From contig NZ_LT992502.1 of assembly GCF_900324475.1 (NCBI RefSeq), positions 1,736,001 through 1,800,000 on the forward strand: 64,000 bases of DNA. Reading direction: 5' to 3'. The stretch comes from Enterobacter bugandensis (GTDB lineage: Bacteria > Pseudomonadota > Gammaproteobacteria > Enterobacterales > Enterobacteriaceae). Under the pieces are notes generated by a model. The model worked only from the letters and a program-made list of their open reading frames with translations, searched no databases and had not been told where the DNA came from. The translations under genes were made by a program, and so were the position numbers. Shown piece after piece: positions 1 to 11,021 of this stretch; the first letter of the stretch is position 1; each line of letters opens with the position of its first letter.

Positions 1-1197
1 CAGGGCAAAATCGCCCGCGCCCAGCACCAGCGTGACGGCCACCATGATCAGGTTGCTGTTCTGGCTAAGGTCAACCCGATGCTGCACCCAAATGCGCGCT
101 CCGGCCACGGCGATCAGCCCGAACACCACAATCGACGCGCCGCCGATGACCGGTGACGGAATGGTGTGAATCAGCGCGCCGAACTTCGGTGAGAAACCAA
201 GAAGGATCGCCATTACCGCCGCCGCCACGAAGACCAGCGTTGAGTAGACCTTGGTCACCGCCATCACGCCGATGTTTTCCGCGTAGGTGGTCACGCCGCT
301 GCCGCCCACGGAGCCTGAGAGCATGGTCGCCAGCCCGTCGCCGACGAACGCGCGGCCCATGAACGGATCCATGCTGCGCCCGGTCATTCCCGCGACCGCC
401 TTCAGGTGCCCTAAGTTTTCCGCCACCAGGATCACCGCCACCGGGGCGATAAGCATCATCGCCTGCGTGTTAAAGGTGGGCGAGGTCACCTGCGGCAGAC
501 CGAACCAGGCGGCCTGATGAAGCAGGGTAAAATCGACCGGCTTGCCCATGCCGAACACGTTCGCCAGCAGGGCGTAGATCAGACAGGCGACAATCAGCCC
601 GACCAGGATCAGCAGACGCTGGATCATCCCGCGCGTAAAGACTGCCACCAGGCCGATGCACAGCACCGTGATCACCGCCATCCAGCTTTCAAACGGCGAA
701 GCGGAGACGCTTTTCACCGCAATCGGCGCGAGGTTCAGGCCTATCGCCATCACCACCGCGCCGGTGACGACGGGGGGCATCATCCGTTCGATCCAGCGCG
801 TGCCGATCTTCATCACAACGAGACCAATCAGGGTATAGACCAGCCCGCAGGCGATGATGCCGCCGAGGGCCACGCTCAGGTTGGGGTTGATCCCCTGGCC
901 GTTAAAACCGGTAGTGGCGATCACCACGCCGACAAAAGCGGCACTGGAGCCCAGATAGCTGGGCACGCGCCCGCCGGTAACAAAAAAGAACAGCAGGGTG
1001 CCGATTCCCGACATCAGAATAGACAGGTTGGGATCGAGCCCCATCAGCATCGGCATCAATACCGTCGCGCCAAACATCGCGACTGCATGCTGGACGCCCA
1101 TCACCATGGTTTGCCCGAGCGGGAGGCGTTCATCCGGCGCGACCACGCCTGCTTCAGTGGAGGTCGATTTCAACTGCCAGTGGGGAAATCCGAACAT
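1..1197 (-). CDS. rutG: Pyrimidine permease RutG (C-terminus cut by window edge)
   Basis: Inner-membrane uracil/xanthine-type (NAT/NCS2) permease that imports pyrimidines for the Rut pathway. About 399 codons are present; the E. coli protein has about 442, so roughly 40 C-terminal residues lie outside the window. The N-terminus reads MFGFPHWQLKSTST, and GVQHAVAMFGATVLMP is the typical family start of the first membrane segment. The ATG at 1197 follows AAGGAGA. It is the last gene of rutABCDEFG, 21 bp after rutF. Assignment rests on near-identity to known RutG and on the operon context. Confidence 0.95.
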   Translation of the reverse strand, partial: MFGFPHWQLKSTSTEAGVVAPDERLPLGQTMVMGVQHAVAMFGATVLMPMLMGLDPNLSILMSGIGTLLFFFVTGGRVPSYLGSSAAFVGVVIATTGFNGQGINPNLSVALGGIIACGLVYTLIGLVVMKIGTRWIERMMPPVVTGAVVMAIGLNLAPIAVKSVSASPFESWMAVITVLCIGLVAVFTRGMIQRLLILVGLIVACLIYALLANVFGMGKPVDFTLLHQAAWFGLPQVTSPTFNTQAMMLIAPVAVILVAENLGHLKAVAGMTGRSMDPFMGRAFVGDGLATMLSGSVGGSGVTTYAENIGVMAVTKVYSTLVFVAAAVMAILLGFSPKFGALIHTIPSPVIGGASIVVFGLIAVAGARIWVQHRVDLSQNSNLIMVAVTLVLGAGDFAL

Positions 1198-1218
1198 GGT
1201 CTGTCTCCTTAAAGCGCC

Positions 1219-1713
1219 TTAGCAGGCGGGTCGCATAAGCGCGTGGTAGCTGCGGTCAAACCACACCAGACCTTGCGGTGCGGGGTGGCGAATAATCGAT
1301 ACGATGTCGCAAAACAGAATGTCGTGGGTACCGACGCTGACCACCTGGCTGATGCGGCAGTCAAACGAGGCCAGCGCATCCTCCAGACGCGGGCAGCCCG
1401 TGTCGCCCGTCTGCCAGCGGGCGGCGGTAAAGCGTTCCGCCATCGGCGTTTTGCCGCCAAACAGATTGGATAAAGGCTCCTGTCCGGCACTCAGGGTATT
1501 CACGCACAAGGTGCGGTTTTCGCTGAACGTGGGCCAGACCGACGCGCCGCGGTTCAGGCACACCAGCAGGGTGGGAGGGGAATCCGTGACGCTGCATACC
1601 GCGCTGGCGGTGAAGCCCGCCATCCCCGCCGGGCCGTCGGTGGTGATGATGTTGACCGCCGCGCCGACGCAGGCCATGGCGTCGCGAAAGGTTTGTTTAT
1701 CGGGTGTCATCAC
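1219..1713 (-). CDS. rutF: Flavin reductase RutF (NADH:FMN)
   Basis: Supplies reduced FMN to the RutA monooxygenase, using NADH. The 164-residue protein is the usual length for a flavin-reductase-like split-barrel fold. The segment [18 protein letters not shown] near residues 37-54 is the FMN-binding signature of this family. It sits between rutE (9 bp upstream) and rutG, so it is co-transcribed and probably coupled. Family and position agree; the electron donor role is known from E. coli, not from this sequence. Confidence 0.94.
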   Translation of the reverse strand: MMTPDKQTFRDAMACVGAAVNIITTDGPAGMAGFTASAVCSVTDSPPTLLVCLNRGASVWPTFSENRTLCVNTLSAGQEPLSNLFGGKTPMAERFTAARWQTGDTGCPRLEDALASFDCRISQVVSVGTHDILFCDIVSIIRHPAPQGLVWFDRSYHALMRPAC

Positions 1714-1722
1714 GATCGCTCC

Positions 1723-2313
1723 TTACGCCAGTCCGCAGGCATCGTCGAAGGTCAGGCGCGGCAGGCGCCCGTAAAGTTTGCGCGTATCGCCATAGCCAAT
1801 GTTGATCAGCAGGTTGCTTTTAAGCGTTGTGCCGGTGAAAAAGGCCTCGTCGACCTTTTGTCGGTCAAAGCCCGACATCGGCCCGGTGTCCAGGCCGAGT
1901 GCGCGGCAGGCGAAAATCAGATACGCGGCCTGCATTGAGCTGTTGCGAAAGGCCGTCTCTTCCGCCAGCGCGGGGCTTGCGGTAAACCAGCTTCTGGCAT
2001 CGCCGTGCGGGAACAGCTCGGGCAGGCGCTCGTAGAATTCCCCGTCCCAGGCAACAATCGCTGTCACCGGGGCGGTAAGCGTTTTCTCGAGGTTGCCGCT
2101 GGAGAGCGCCGGGCGCAGCTTCTCTTTTCCCTCTGCGCTTCGCACAAAGACAATGCGCGCCGGTGAGCAGTTGGCAGACGTTGGGCCCCATTTCATCAGG
2201 TCATACATCTCGCGCAGCGTCTCGTCGCTGACCGGCATATCCAGCCAGCCGTTGTGGGTGCGGGCACCGGTGAACAGCGTTTCCAGCGCGGCGGGGGTAA
2301 TGGCTTCGCTCAT
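1723..2313 (-). CDS. rutE: Malonic semialdehyde reductase RutE
   Basis: Reduces toxic malonic semialdehyde, a late product of uracil breakdown, to 3-hydroxypropionate. 196 residues, nitroreductase-like fold; [18 protein letters not shown] near residues 39-56 is the conserved FMN-binding motif and IGYGD near the C-terminus is also typical. It follows rutD with 9 bp between them. This variant of the pathway disposes of the carbon skeleton as a waste product instead of assimilating it. Length and motifs match the E. coli protein throughout. Confidence 0.94.
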   Translation of the reverse strand: MSEAITPAALETLFTGARTHNGWLDMPVSDETLREMYDLMKWGPTSANCSPARIVFVRSAEGKEKLRPALSSGNLEKTLTAPVTAIVAWDGEFYERLPELFPHGDARSWFTASPALAEETAFRNSSMQAAYLIFACRALGLDTGPMSGFDRQKVDEAFFTGTTLKSNLLINIGYGDTRKLYGRLPRLTFDDACGLA

Positions 2314-2322
2314 TAAAGCTCC

Positions 2323-3123
2323 TTATAAAGCGGGTTCAGGGCTGTGCAGCAGGCTGGCAAGCCCGTTCAGCAGCAGGGTGTTAAAGGTGTCCGGCTCGGT
2401 GACGTTGCAGGCATGTCCGCCCTGGCGCATGACCGTTTTGTGGGCGTGCGGGAGGGCGGCGTGCAGTTCAGCGGAACAGACGGACGGCACCAGCACGTCG
2501 TCGGCGGAACAGATAATGTGAACCGGGCAGCGAATGCGTGCGGACTGGCGGCGGAAGTCGGCTTTTTTCAGGGCGCTGAGCCTGCGCAGCAGGTTGGTTT
2601 TACCCTGGAAATGGGCCAGCGCCAGCGCTTCTTCGGCCTCCAGACGCGGCGCGCGGGCGGCCATCCAGTCTGCCGGGTAGAGAAACAGCGGCTGCGCCTC
2701 GACCCACGCCTGCGCGCCGCCGGAATGCAGCAGCCGCTCGCGAACGTCAAAACAGCGGCGGGTGTGGGCATTGAGGGTCAGCCAGCCGTTGACGCACACC
2801 AGCGCGGTGAGGGCGTCGGGCCTGTCGAGGGCCAGTTGCAGGCCGACCAGCGCGCCGAGCGCGTGCCCGACGACGCTGTAGCGCGCAATGCCTGCGTCAG
2901 CCAGCGCCTGGGCGAGCTCGTCTGCCATCTGCGCAAGGCTGTAACCCTCCGGCAGGGTGTCGGGGTTATTGCCCGTTCCCCGCTGGTCATAGCACACCAC
3001 CTGATACTCCGGCTCCAGCGCGGCCTGCTGGGGCAGCCAGTAGCTGCCGCTGCCGCCGAGACCGGAAATAAAGACCACCACGGGCGCACCCTCGTACGGC
3101 GGCGGCGAGACGGAAAGTTTCAT
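2323..3123 (-). CDS. rutD: Putative aminoacrylate/carbamate hydrolase RutD
   Basis: Alpha/beta hydrolase of 266 residues that speeds removal of aminoacrylate or carbamate in the Rut pathway. The oxyanion region [12 protein letters not shown] is near residues 18-29, and the elbow GHALGALVG near residues 86-94 has Ala where many hydrolases have the nucleophilic Ser, as in E. coli RutD. The C-terminal GGHACN carries the expected His. I chose the ATG at 3123 (MKLSVSPPP), which matches E. coli; the frame stays open 14 codons further upstream. Gap to rutC is 7 bp. Confidence 0.93.
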   Translation of the reverse strand: MKLSVSPPPYEGAPVVVFISGLGGSGSYWLPQQAALEPEYQVVCYDQRGTGNNPDTLPEGYSLAQMADELAQALADAGIARYSVVGHALGALVGLQLALDRPDALTALVCVNGWLTLNAHTRRCFDVRERLLHSGGAQAWVEAQPLFLYPADWMAARAPRLEAEEALALAHFQGKTNLLRRLSALKKADFRRQSARIRCPVHIICSADDVLVPSVCSAELHAALPHAHKTVMRQGGHACNVTEPDTFNTLLLNGLASLLHSPEPAL

Positions 3124-3130
3124 GCCTGCC

Positions 3131-3517
3131 TCACTTCGCGATGTGCGCAACGGTGGCGATCTCAACCAGCGCGTCCGGTTTTACCAGCCCGCACTGAATG
3201 CAGAACCGCGCCGGTTTATCGCCGGGGAAGAACTCGGCGTATATTTCGTTAATCGCGGCGTAGTTTTTCCAGTCGGTGATAAAGATGCTGTTGAAGGTCA
3301 CATCCTCCATCGTGCCACCTGCCGTTTCGATCACGGTTTTGATCGTCTCCAGCACGTGGCGGGTTTGCGCCTTTGGGTCGTTGATAAATACCACGTTGTT
3401 GTCTTTATCAAACGGCAGCGTGCCGGAGACATACACCACGTTGTCGGCGAGGGTGCCGGGGACGAACGGGGCGATGGGCGTGCTGGTGCCAGGCGGGATG
3501 ATTACGGATTTCGGCAT
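3131..3517 (-). CDS. rutC: Aminoacrylate deaminase RutC (YjgF/Rid family)
   Basis: Small 128-residue RidA/YjgF/UK114-family protein that handles 3-aminoacrylate (peracid) in pyrimidine ring catabolism. YVSGTLPFD near residues 28-36 and [20 protein letters not shown] near the C-terminus are Rid-family hallmarks; the Arg-Phe before the latter contributes to substrate carboxylate binding in relatives. It is the third gene of the operon, 11 bp after rutB. Function is inferred from RutC of E. coli, where deaminase rather than reductase activity is now favoured. Confidence 0.94.
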   Translation of the reverse strand: MPKSVIIPPGTSTPIAPFVPGTLADNVVYVSGTLPFDKDNNVVFINDPKAQTRHVLETIKTVIETAGGTMEDVTFNSIFITDWKNYAAINEIYAEFFPGDKPARFCIQCGLVKPDALVEIATVAHIAK

Positions 3518-3528
3518 CGTGTGTCTCC

Positions 3529-5309
<1,781 letters not shown>

Positions 5310-5351
5310 CACGAACCTCTCTTCATTACGTCGCAGGTGTAACGGTGGTTT

Positions 5352-5367
5352 TGCAAAGGCAATGCCA
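5352..5367 (-). promoter_or_regulatory. Sigma-54 type promoter of the rut operon
   Basis: On the minus strand this reads TGGCATTGCCTTTGCA: GG and GC dinucleotides 10 bp apart, the -24/-12 spacing required by RpoN. It lies about 43 bp before the rutA start codon. The rut operon is known to respond to NtrC under nitrogen limitation, which fits. Assigned by pattern only. Confidence 0.72.
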
Positions 5368-5431
5368 GTTTTGAAAACGCTTGTGTTATTAATGTGTTAA
5401 TCAAAGGTTGGAGGATTGATGCCGCTAAATG

Positions 5432-5447
5432 TGGACTAAATGGTCAA
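5432..5447. promoter_or_regulatory. RutR operator
   Basis: The 16-bp sequence TGGACTAAATGGTCAA matches the RutR palindrome TTGACCAnnTGGTCAA when read from either strand, with one arm imperfect. It lies between rutA and rutR, where uracil- or thymine-relieved repression by RutR is known in E. coli. Confidence 0.8.
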
Positions 5448-5453
5448 AAACAT

Positions 5454-5470
5454 TGCACAGAAAACAGGCA
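5454..5470. promoter_or_regulatory. Candidate NtrC enhancer site
   Basis: TGCAC at 5454 and GCA at 5468 lie at the half-site spacing of the 17-bp NtrC consensus (TGCACC-N5-GGTGCA), with a poor centre and right arm. A second GCACTC/GAGTGC pair flanks it at 5468-5490. The site is about 100 bp upstream of the sigma-54 promoter, the usual enhancer distance. The match is weak. Confidence 0.35.
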
Positions 5471-5554
5471 CTCATGCGCGATGGGAGTGCAGAAGGTCGT
5501 GGCGAGGCGGGGGTTTTGCTATGCTGAGCGCAGGAAAGAAAATGGAGAGCGGAA

Positions 5555-6193
5555 ATGACACAAGGCGCAGTGAAAACACCCGGAAAACGTTCGCAGGCGG
5601 TGAGCGCCAAGAAGCAGGCGATCCTCAGCGCCGCGCTGGAGACCTTTTCACAGTTTGGCATCCACGGCACGCGCCTGGAGCAGGTGGCGGAGCAGTCCGG
5701 GGTGTCTAAAACCAATCTGCTCTACTATTACCCGTCGAAAGAGGCGCTGTATGTGGCGGTGATGCAGCAGATCCTCGATATCTGGCTGGCGCCGCTCAAG
5801 GCATTTCGCGAAGAGCTGGCCCCGCTGGTGGCTATCGAGGAGTACATTCGCCTGAAGCTCGAGGTGTCGCGCGATTACCCGCAGGCGTCAAGGCTGTTTT
5901 GTCTTGAGATGCTGCAGGGCGCGCCGCTGCTACAGGCGGAGCTGACGGGGGATTTAAAGCAGCTGGTGGACGATAAGTCGGCGATTATCGCCGGATGGGT
6001 TGCCAGCGGTAAGCTGGCCCCGGTCGACCCGCAGCACCTGATCTTTATGATCTGGGCCGCTACCCAGCATTACGCTGACTTTGCGGCCCAGGTTGAGGCG
6101 GTGACCGGTAAAACGCTCCAGGACGAGGCGTTTTTCCAGAGCACACTCGAAAACGTGCAGCGGATGATTACCGAAGGGATCCGCGTGCGTTAA
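5555..6193 (+). CDS. rutR: TetR-family pyrimidine regulator RutR
   Basis: Repressor/activator of the rut operon, carAB and other genes, released from DNA by uracil or thymine. 212 residues: N-terminal TetR helix-turn-helix (ILSAALETFSQFGIHGTRLEQVAEQSGVSK, seen in pieces from about residue 23 to 52, then TNLLYYYPSKEALY) and a C-terminal ligand domain. It is divergent from rutA, and a matching operator lies in the gap. Its stop codon overlaps the 3' end of the convergent LprI-like gene by four bases. Confidence 0.95.
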   Translation: MTQGAVKTPGKRSQAVSAKKQAILSAALETFSQFGIHGTRLEQVAEQSGVSKTNLLYYYPSKEALYVAVMQQILDIWLAPLKAFREELAPLVAIEEYIRLKLEVSRDYPQASRLFCLEMLQGAPLLQAELTGDLKQLVDDKSAIIAGWVASGKLAPVDPQHLIFMIWAATQHYADFAAQVEAVTGKTLQDEAFFQSTLENVQRMITEGIRVR

Positions 6194-6585
6194 TTGCCCG
6201 GCGGGAGAGGGCAGCTTAAGTCACCCTCTTCACACTGCATCAGCGAGGCCAGAAACGCCTCGCGCTCCACGGTTTTTTCCGCCAGGCACTGGTTAACAAT
6301 CATTGGCTGGACGCTCCCGCCTTCCGTCCCCGAACCGATAAACGCGCAGTCCGCGTCGCGCAGGGTAATCCACGCCTGCTGCGCTTTTTTCAGCAGGTCG
6401 CGCTGGGGGGCCGCCGCGCGTTTGATGGCGGCCTGATAGGTCTGGTTGAGTTTTTTATCGGCTGCCTGGTACTGCTGCGCGCTACAGGTATTCAGTTCAA
6501 GCTGCGTAGTGGCGTTGTCGCACTCGTTGGCAAGCGCGCTGGTGCTGAGCAGCAGTGCCGCACCGGCGATAAGATATCGTTTCAT
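6190..6585 (-). CDS. Periplasmic LprI-like (DUF1311) protein
   Basis: 131 residues with a clear Sec signal peptide (KRYLIAGAALLLSTSALA, cleavage after about residue 19) and a mature domain of the DUF1311/lysozyme-inhibitor LprI N-terminal type. The pattern is four or more Cys (ECDNATTQLELNTC near 21-34, DADCAF near 78-83, NQCLAEKT near 98-105, CEEGDLSC near the end) and the Trp-rich helix AQQAWITLRDADC. The family sometimes inhibits lysozyme, but the role here is unknown. It lies tail to tail with rutR and upstream of the putA terminator. Confidence 0.8.
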   Translation of the reverse strand: MKRYLIAGAALLLSTSALANECDNATTQLELNTCSAQQYQAADKKLNQTYQAAIKRAAAPQRDLLKKAQQAWITLRDADCAFIGSGTEGGSVQPMIVNQCLAEKTVEREAFLASLMQCEEGDLSCPLPPGN

Positions 6586-6599
6586 ATACTCCCCAATAA

Positions 6600-6627
6600 A
6601 ATAAGGCTCCGTCTCCGGAGCCTTATT
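6600..6627 (-). terminator. Terminator of putA
   Basis: Perfect 12-bp stem (6600-6611 with 6616-6627) and a TCTC/GAGA loop, followed on the minus strand by a T-rich run. It lies just past the putA stop codon. Confidence 0.85.
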
Positions 6628-6636
6628 AGCACAGCG

Positions 6637-9600
6637 TTAGCCGATTGTCATCAGGCTGGCGTTACCGCCCGCCGCTGCAGTGTTGACGCTGAGCGAGCGC
6701 TCCACGTACAGACGCTCCAGCAGCAGGTTGGTTTCCCCGCGGGCGAAGCCCTGCACGGAAACAATCGCCCCGCTGCGGGCCGCCACCTGCTCGCACAGCT
6801 CGCGCAGCTGGTCGGAATCACCGTGGTAGATCACCGCGTCAAACGGCTGGGTCAGCAGGGCATCGGCCTTCGCAAAGCGAATGCGGGCCGAGACCGCTTT
6901 CGGCAGCTGTTTGGCGAGATCGCGATGCAGCGCATCGTCCGGCCACAGCACTTCACACCCGGTGGCCATCGCCGCGGCTAGCTGTACCAGCGCGTCCTGC
7001 TCGTTATCCGCCACGCACAGTACGCGTTCGCGCGGCATCAGCGTCCAGGTGTTGCGCTCGCCGGTTGGCCCCGGCAGCAGACGCTGGGTACCGGCCTGCG
7101 CCAGCTCGCCGTACTGCTGCGCAATCGCACGCAGTTCAGGACGGTTATCAGCCCACTTAATCAGCGCCTCCAGCGGCTGGGTCAGCACGGTTTTCAGCTG
7201 CGCATCCACCTGATACTCCGCATCCTGACGCGCCAGGGTGACTCCCAGTGCGTTCTCAGGACGGTTCGCCAGCAGACGATACAGGTAGAGCGGGCCGCCC
7301 GCTTTCGGACCCGTACCGGAGAGGCCTTCGCCGCCGAACGGCTGCACGCCCACGACCGCGCCAACCATGTTGCGGTTGACGTACAGGTTGCCGACTTTGG
7401 CCGTGCCGGTGACCTGCGCAATGGTCTCGTCGATTCGGGTATGCACGCCGAGCGTCAGGCCGTAGCCGGAGGCGTTGATCTGGTCGATAAGCGCGTTGAG
7501 GTTGTTACGGTTGTAACGCACCACGTGCAGCACCGGGCCGAAGACCTCTTTTTTCAGCTCGTCGAAGCTTGCCAGCTCAATCAGCGTAGGCGGCACGAAG
7601 GTGCCAGTCTGCCACTCGCGGGCATCTTCGCTGTTCTCGCGCACCGCCTGGAACACCGGACGGCCTTTGGCGCGCATGGCCTGAATATGGTTTTCAATGT
7701 TGGCTTTGGCTTCCGCGTCGATCACCGGCCCGATGTCGGTGGTGAGACGGCCCGGGTTGCCCATGCGGCATTCCGCCATCGCGCCGCGCAGCATCTTCAG
7801 CGTGTGGTCAGCCACGTCATCCTGTAAGCACAGCACGCGCAGGGCGGAGCAGCGCTGACCAGCGCTGTCGAAGGCGGAGGCCAGCACGTCAACCACCACC
7901 TGCTCGGTGAGGGCGGAGGAGTCAACGATCATGGCGTTCATGCCGCCGGTTTCGGCGATAAGTGGGGTAGGACGACCCTGCGCATCCAGACGGGTGGCGA
8001 TGTTGCGTTGCAGCAGGGAGGCCACTTCGGTCGAACCGGTAAACATCACGCCGCGCACGCGGTTATCGGAGGTGAGTTTGGCGCCCACCGTTTCACCGCG
8101 CCCTGGCAGCAGTTGCACCACGCCCGCCGGAACGCCTGCTTCAAGAAGAATGTTGATGCCCTGGGCGGCAATCAGCGGGGTTTGCTCTGCCGGTTTCGCC
8201 AGCACGCTGTTGCCTGCGGCAAGGGCGGCGGCAATCTGGCCGGTGAAGATCGCCAGCGGGAAGTTCCACGGGCTGATACAGACCACCGGACCGAGCGGAC
8301 GGTGCGTTTCGTTGTCGAAATCATCGCGCACCTGACCGGCGTAGTAGTGCAGGAAGTCGACCGCCTCACGCACTTCGGCGATGGCGTTGCTGAAGGTTTT
8401 CCCCGCCTCACGCACCAGAATGCCGATGAGCTGCTGCATCTGATCTTCCATCAGCACCGCGGCACGTTCCAGAATGGCGGCACGCTCCTGCGGCGGGGTG
8501 GCGAACCAGATTGGCGCGTTATTCACCGCGCTCTCCAGCGCCTGGTCCACTTCCGCTTCGGTTGCTTCACGCGCGTAGCCGACGATGTCCTTCGGCTCTG
8601 CCGGGTTGATCACCGGCTGCATTTCACCGTCCTCAACGGACTGCTCAAGGATCGGTTTAGCCTGCCATTTCTGCAATGCGCTGTTGAGCAGGGCAGAGGA
8701 GAGCGACGCCAGACGGTGTTCGTTCGCCAGATCCAGGCCCGCTGAGTTGACGCGGCCCGCGCCGTACAGCTCGCGCGGCAGGGCAATTTTCGGATGCGGC
8801 AGACCAATCTGGCCTTCCTGCGCCGCCAGCTTCTCAACGGCCTGCACCGGATCGGCCACCAGCTCGTCGAGCGGCAGGGTGGTGTCGGCGATACGGTTAA
8901 CGAAGGAGGTGTTCGCCCCGTTCTCCAGCAGACGACGCACCAGGTACGCCAGCAGGGTTTCGTGGGTGCCCACCGGGGCATAGATGCGGCACGGGCGGTT
9001 CAGCTTGCCGTCCGCCACTTTACCGGTGACCTGCTCGTACAGCGGTTCGCCCATGCCGTGCAGGCACTGGAACTCGTACTGGCCCGGATAGTAGTTCTGC
9101 CCGGCCAGGCTGTAGATCGCCGCCAGGGTATGGGCGTTGTGGGTCGCGAACTGCGGATAAATCAGGTTCGGCACGCCGAGCAGTTTTTTCGCGCACGCGA
9201 GGTAAGAGACATCGGTGTAGACCTTGCGGGTATAAACCGGATAGCCTTCCAGACCTTCCATCTGGGCGCGTTTGATTTCGCTGTCCCAGTAGGCGCCTTT
9301 CACCAGGCGGATCATCAGGCGGCGACGGCTGCGGCTGGCCAGGTCAATCAGGTAATCAATGACGAACGGACAGCGTTTCTGGTAGGCCTGAATAACGAAA
9401 CCAATCCCGTTCCAGCCTGCCAGTTCCGGCTCGAAGCACAATTTTTCCAGCAGATCGAGGGAGATCTCCAGACGGTCAGCCTCTTCGGCGTCGATGTTGA
9501 TGCCGATGTCATACTGGCGCGCCAGCAGGGTCAGGGACTTCAGGCGCGGATAGAGCTCTTCCATCACCCGGTCGTACTGCGCGCGGCTGTAGCGCGGGTG

Positions 9601-10599
9601 CAGTGCGGAGAGCTTAATAGAGATGCCCGGGCCTTCATAAATACCGCGACCGTTGGACGCTTTACCGATGGCGTGGATCGCCTGCTGGTAAGAGACCATG
9701 TAGGCCTGCGCGTCGGCGGCGGTGAGCGCCGCTTCACCCAGCATGTCGTAGGAGTAGCGGAAACCTTTGTCTTCCAGCTTGCGGGCATTCGCCAGCGCTT
9801 CGGCAATGGTTTCCCCGGTGACGAACTGCTCGCCCATCAGGCGCATCGCCATGTCCACGCCCTTGCGGATCAGCGGCTCGCCGCTCTTGCCGATAATGCG
9901 GTTCAGAGAGCGTGACAGGTTGGCTTCGTTATGGGTGGAGACCAGCTTGCCGGTAAACAGCAGACCCCAGGTGGCGGCGTTGACGAACAGCGACGGGCTG
10001 CGGCCAATGTGGGAGTGCCAGTTGCCGTTGCTGATCTTGTCGCGGATCAGCGCATCGCGGGTAGCTTTATCCGGAATACGCAGCAGCGCTTCCGCCAGGC
10101 ACATCAGCGCCACGCCTTCCTGCGAGGAGAGGGAGAACTCCTGCAACAGGCCCTGCACCATCCCGGCGCGGCCGGTGGCGGTTTTCTGGTTGCGCAGCTT
10201 GTCGGCTAACTGATATGCCAGGCTGTGCGCCTGGGCGGCAATGGCTTCCGGCAGGCGGGCCTGCTCCAGCAGCATTGGCACGGCGTCGGTTTCGGCGCGG
10301 CGGTAAGCCCCGGTAATGGCGGCGCGGCTGACGGACTGCGGCAGGATCTGCTCGGCAAATTCGAGGAACGGCTGGTGGTTTTCTTCCACCGCCGTCGCGG
10401 CGTCTTCGCTTTCGTTCGCTGCGCCCGTCAGCAGGGCAGGCAGCTCAGGCAGGCCGTCTTCACTCTCCAGCCTTTCCAGATAGTTAAAAATCGCCTGCTT
10501 GATTAACCAGTGCGGTGTGCGGTCAATGCGGGTTGCTGCGGTCTTAATCCGTTCGCGGGTCGCGTCATCCAGCTTAACCCCCATGGTGGTCATCCCCAT
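6637..10599 (-). CDS. putA: Bifunctional proline dehydrogenase / P5C dehydrogenase and put repressor
   Basis: 1320-residue trifunctional flavoprotein that oxidises proline to glutamate at the membrane and represses put transcription when proline is absent. Order of domains: ribbon-helix-helix DNA-binding domain (residues 1-50, MGVKLDDATRERIK), proline dehydrogenase barrel (about 260-610, with YQKRCPFVIDYLIDLA and RLVKGAYWD), then aldehyde dehydrogenase (about 650-1130) with the Glu in AETGGMNAM and the Cys in SAGQRCSA near residue 917, and a C-terminal flap domain. Start chosen at 10599, matching E. coli; the frame is open for 91 more codons upstream, but these overlap the operator region. 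Divergent from putP. Confidence 0.97.
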   Translation of the reverse strand: MGMTTMGVKLDDATRERIKTAATRIDRTPHWLIKQAIFNYLERLESEDGLPELPALLTGAANESEDAATAVEENHQPFLEFAEQILPQSVSRAAITGAYRRAETDAVPMLLEQARLPEAIAAQAHSLAYQLADKLRNQKTATGRAGMVQGLLQEFSLSSQEGVALMCLAEALLRIPDKATRDALIRDKISNGNWHSHIGRSPSLFVNAATWGLLFTGKLVSTHNEANLSRSLNRIIGKSGEPLIRKGVDMAMRLMGEQFVTGETIAEALANARKLEDKGFRYSYDMLGEAALTAADAQAYMVSYQQAIHAIGKASNGRGIYEGPGISIKLSALHPRYSRAQYDRVMEELYPRLKSLTLLARQYDIGINIDAEEADRLEISLDLLEKLCFEPELAGWNGIGFVIQAYQKRCPFVIDYLIDLASRSRRRLMIRLVKGAYWDSEIKRAQMEGLEGYPVYTRKVYTDVSYLACAKKLLGVPNLIYPQFATHNAHTLAAIYSLAGQNYYPGQYEFQCLHGMGEPLYEQVTGKVADGKLNRPCRIYAPVGTHETLLAYLVRRLLENGANTSFVNRIADTTLPLDELVADPVQAVEKLAAQEGQIGLPHPKIALPRELYGAGRVNSAGLDLANEHRLASLSSALLNSALQKWQAKPILEQSVEDGEMQPVINPAEPKDIVGYAREATEAEVDQALESAVNNAPIWFATPPQERAAILERAAVLMEDQMQQLIGILVREAGKTFSNAIAEVREAVDFLHYYAGQVRDDFDNETHRPLGPVVCISPWNFPLAIFTGQIAAALAAGNSVLAKPAEQTPLIAAQGINILLEAGVPAGVVQLLPGRGETVGAKLTSDNRVRGVMFTGSTEVASLLQRNIATRLDAQGRPTPLIAETGGMNAMIVDSSALTEQVVVDVLASAFDSAGQRCSALRVLCLQDDVADHTLKMLRGAMAECRMGNPGRLTTDIGPVIDAEAKANIENHIQAMRAKGRPVFQAVRENSEDAREWQTGTFVPPTLIELASFDELKKEVFGPVLHVVRYNRNNLNALIDQINASGYGLTLGVHTRIDETIAQVTGTAKVGNLYVNRNMVGAVVGVQPFGGEGLSGTGPKAGGPLYLYRLLANRPENALGVTLARQDAEYQVDAQLKTVLTQPLEALIKWADNRPELRAIAQQYGELAQAGTQRLLPGPTGERNTWTLMPRERVLCVADNEQDALVQLAAAMATGCEVLWPDDALHRDLAKQLPKAVSARIRFAKADALLTQPFDAVIYHGDSDQLRELCEQVAARSGAIVSVQGFARGETNLLLERLYVERSLSVNTAAAGGNASLMTIG

Positions 10600-10657
10600 G
10601 CCAAAACTCCTGTTGTTCTGTAATAGCGTTCTGTTGATAGCGTGAAATATCCACCAT

Positions 10658-10675
10658 GTTGCAACTTTGTGCAAC
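10658..10675. promoter_or_regulatory. PutA operator cluster near putA
   Basis: GTTGCAAC at 10658-10665 (both strands carry the GTTGCA motif) and TGCAAC at 10670-10675. PutA is known to bind GTTGCA-type motifs between putA and putP. This pair lies about 60 bp upstream of the putA start codon. Confidence 0.7.
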
Positions 10676-10803
10676 CGTGTTAAATGTGACCTGGTTTGCA
10701 AGCTGGAAAATGAATGGATTGTTAACGAATGGTTAGCTGGAAAAAAGCGCTGGCTTCTGCATGCGAAGCCTGTTTTTATGCGGTGCTTAACACTTTTCAA
10801 AGG

Positions 10804-10834
10804 TGCAACCCGTATAAATGTGAGCGAGTGCAAC
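10804..10834. promoter_or_regulatory. PutA operator cluster near putP
   Basis: Two further TGCAAC motifs, at 10804-10809 and 10829-10834, 25 bp apart and so about 2.4 helical turns. With the putA-proximal pair they make four or more sites in the 422-bp divergent region, resembling the multi-operator arrangement of E. coli put. Confidence 0.6.
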
Positions 10835-11021
10835 CTATAGGAAAGACGTATAAAACCAGGGATGAAATTCATGTAAATGCAGTGTTAAATCGTTTGTCAG
10901 TGGGAAGCGTATACGGCAGGATAGCGCGCCCAACGGAAACACATACACACATCACTACGTTCCGGTGATGACATAACAAGGCAACCCGGACGGTTGTCGC
11001 TCGACATTTTGGAGAATTTGA

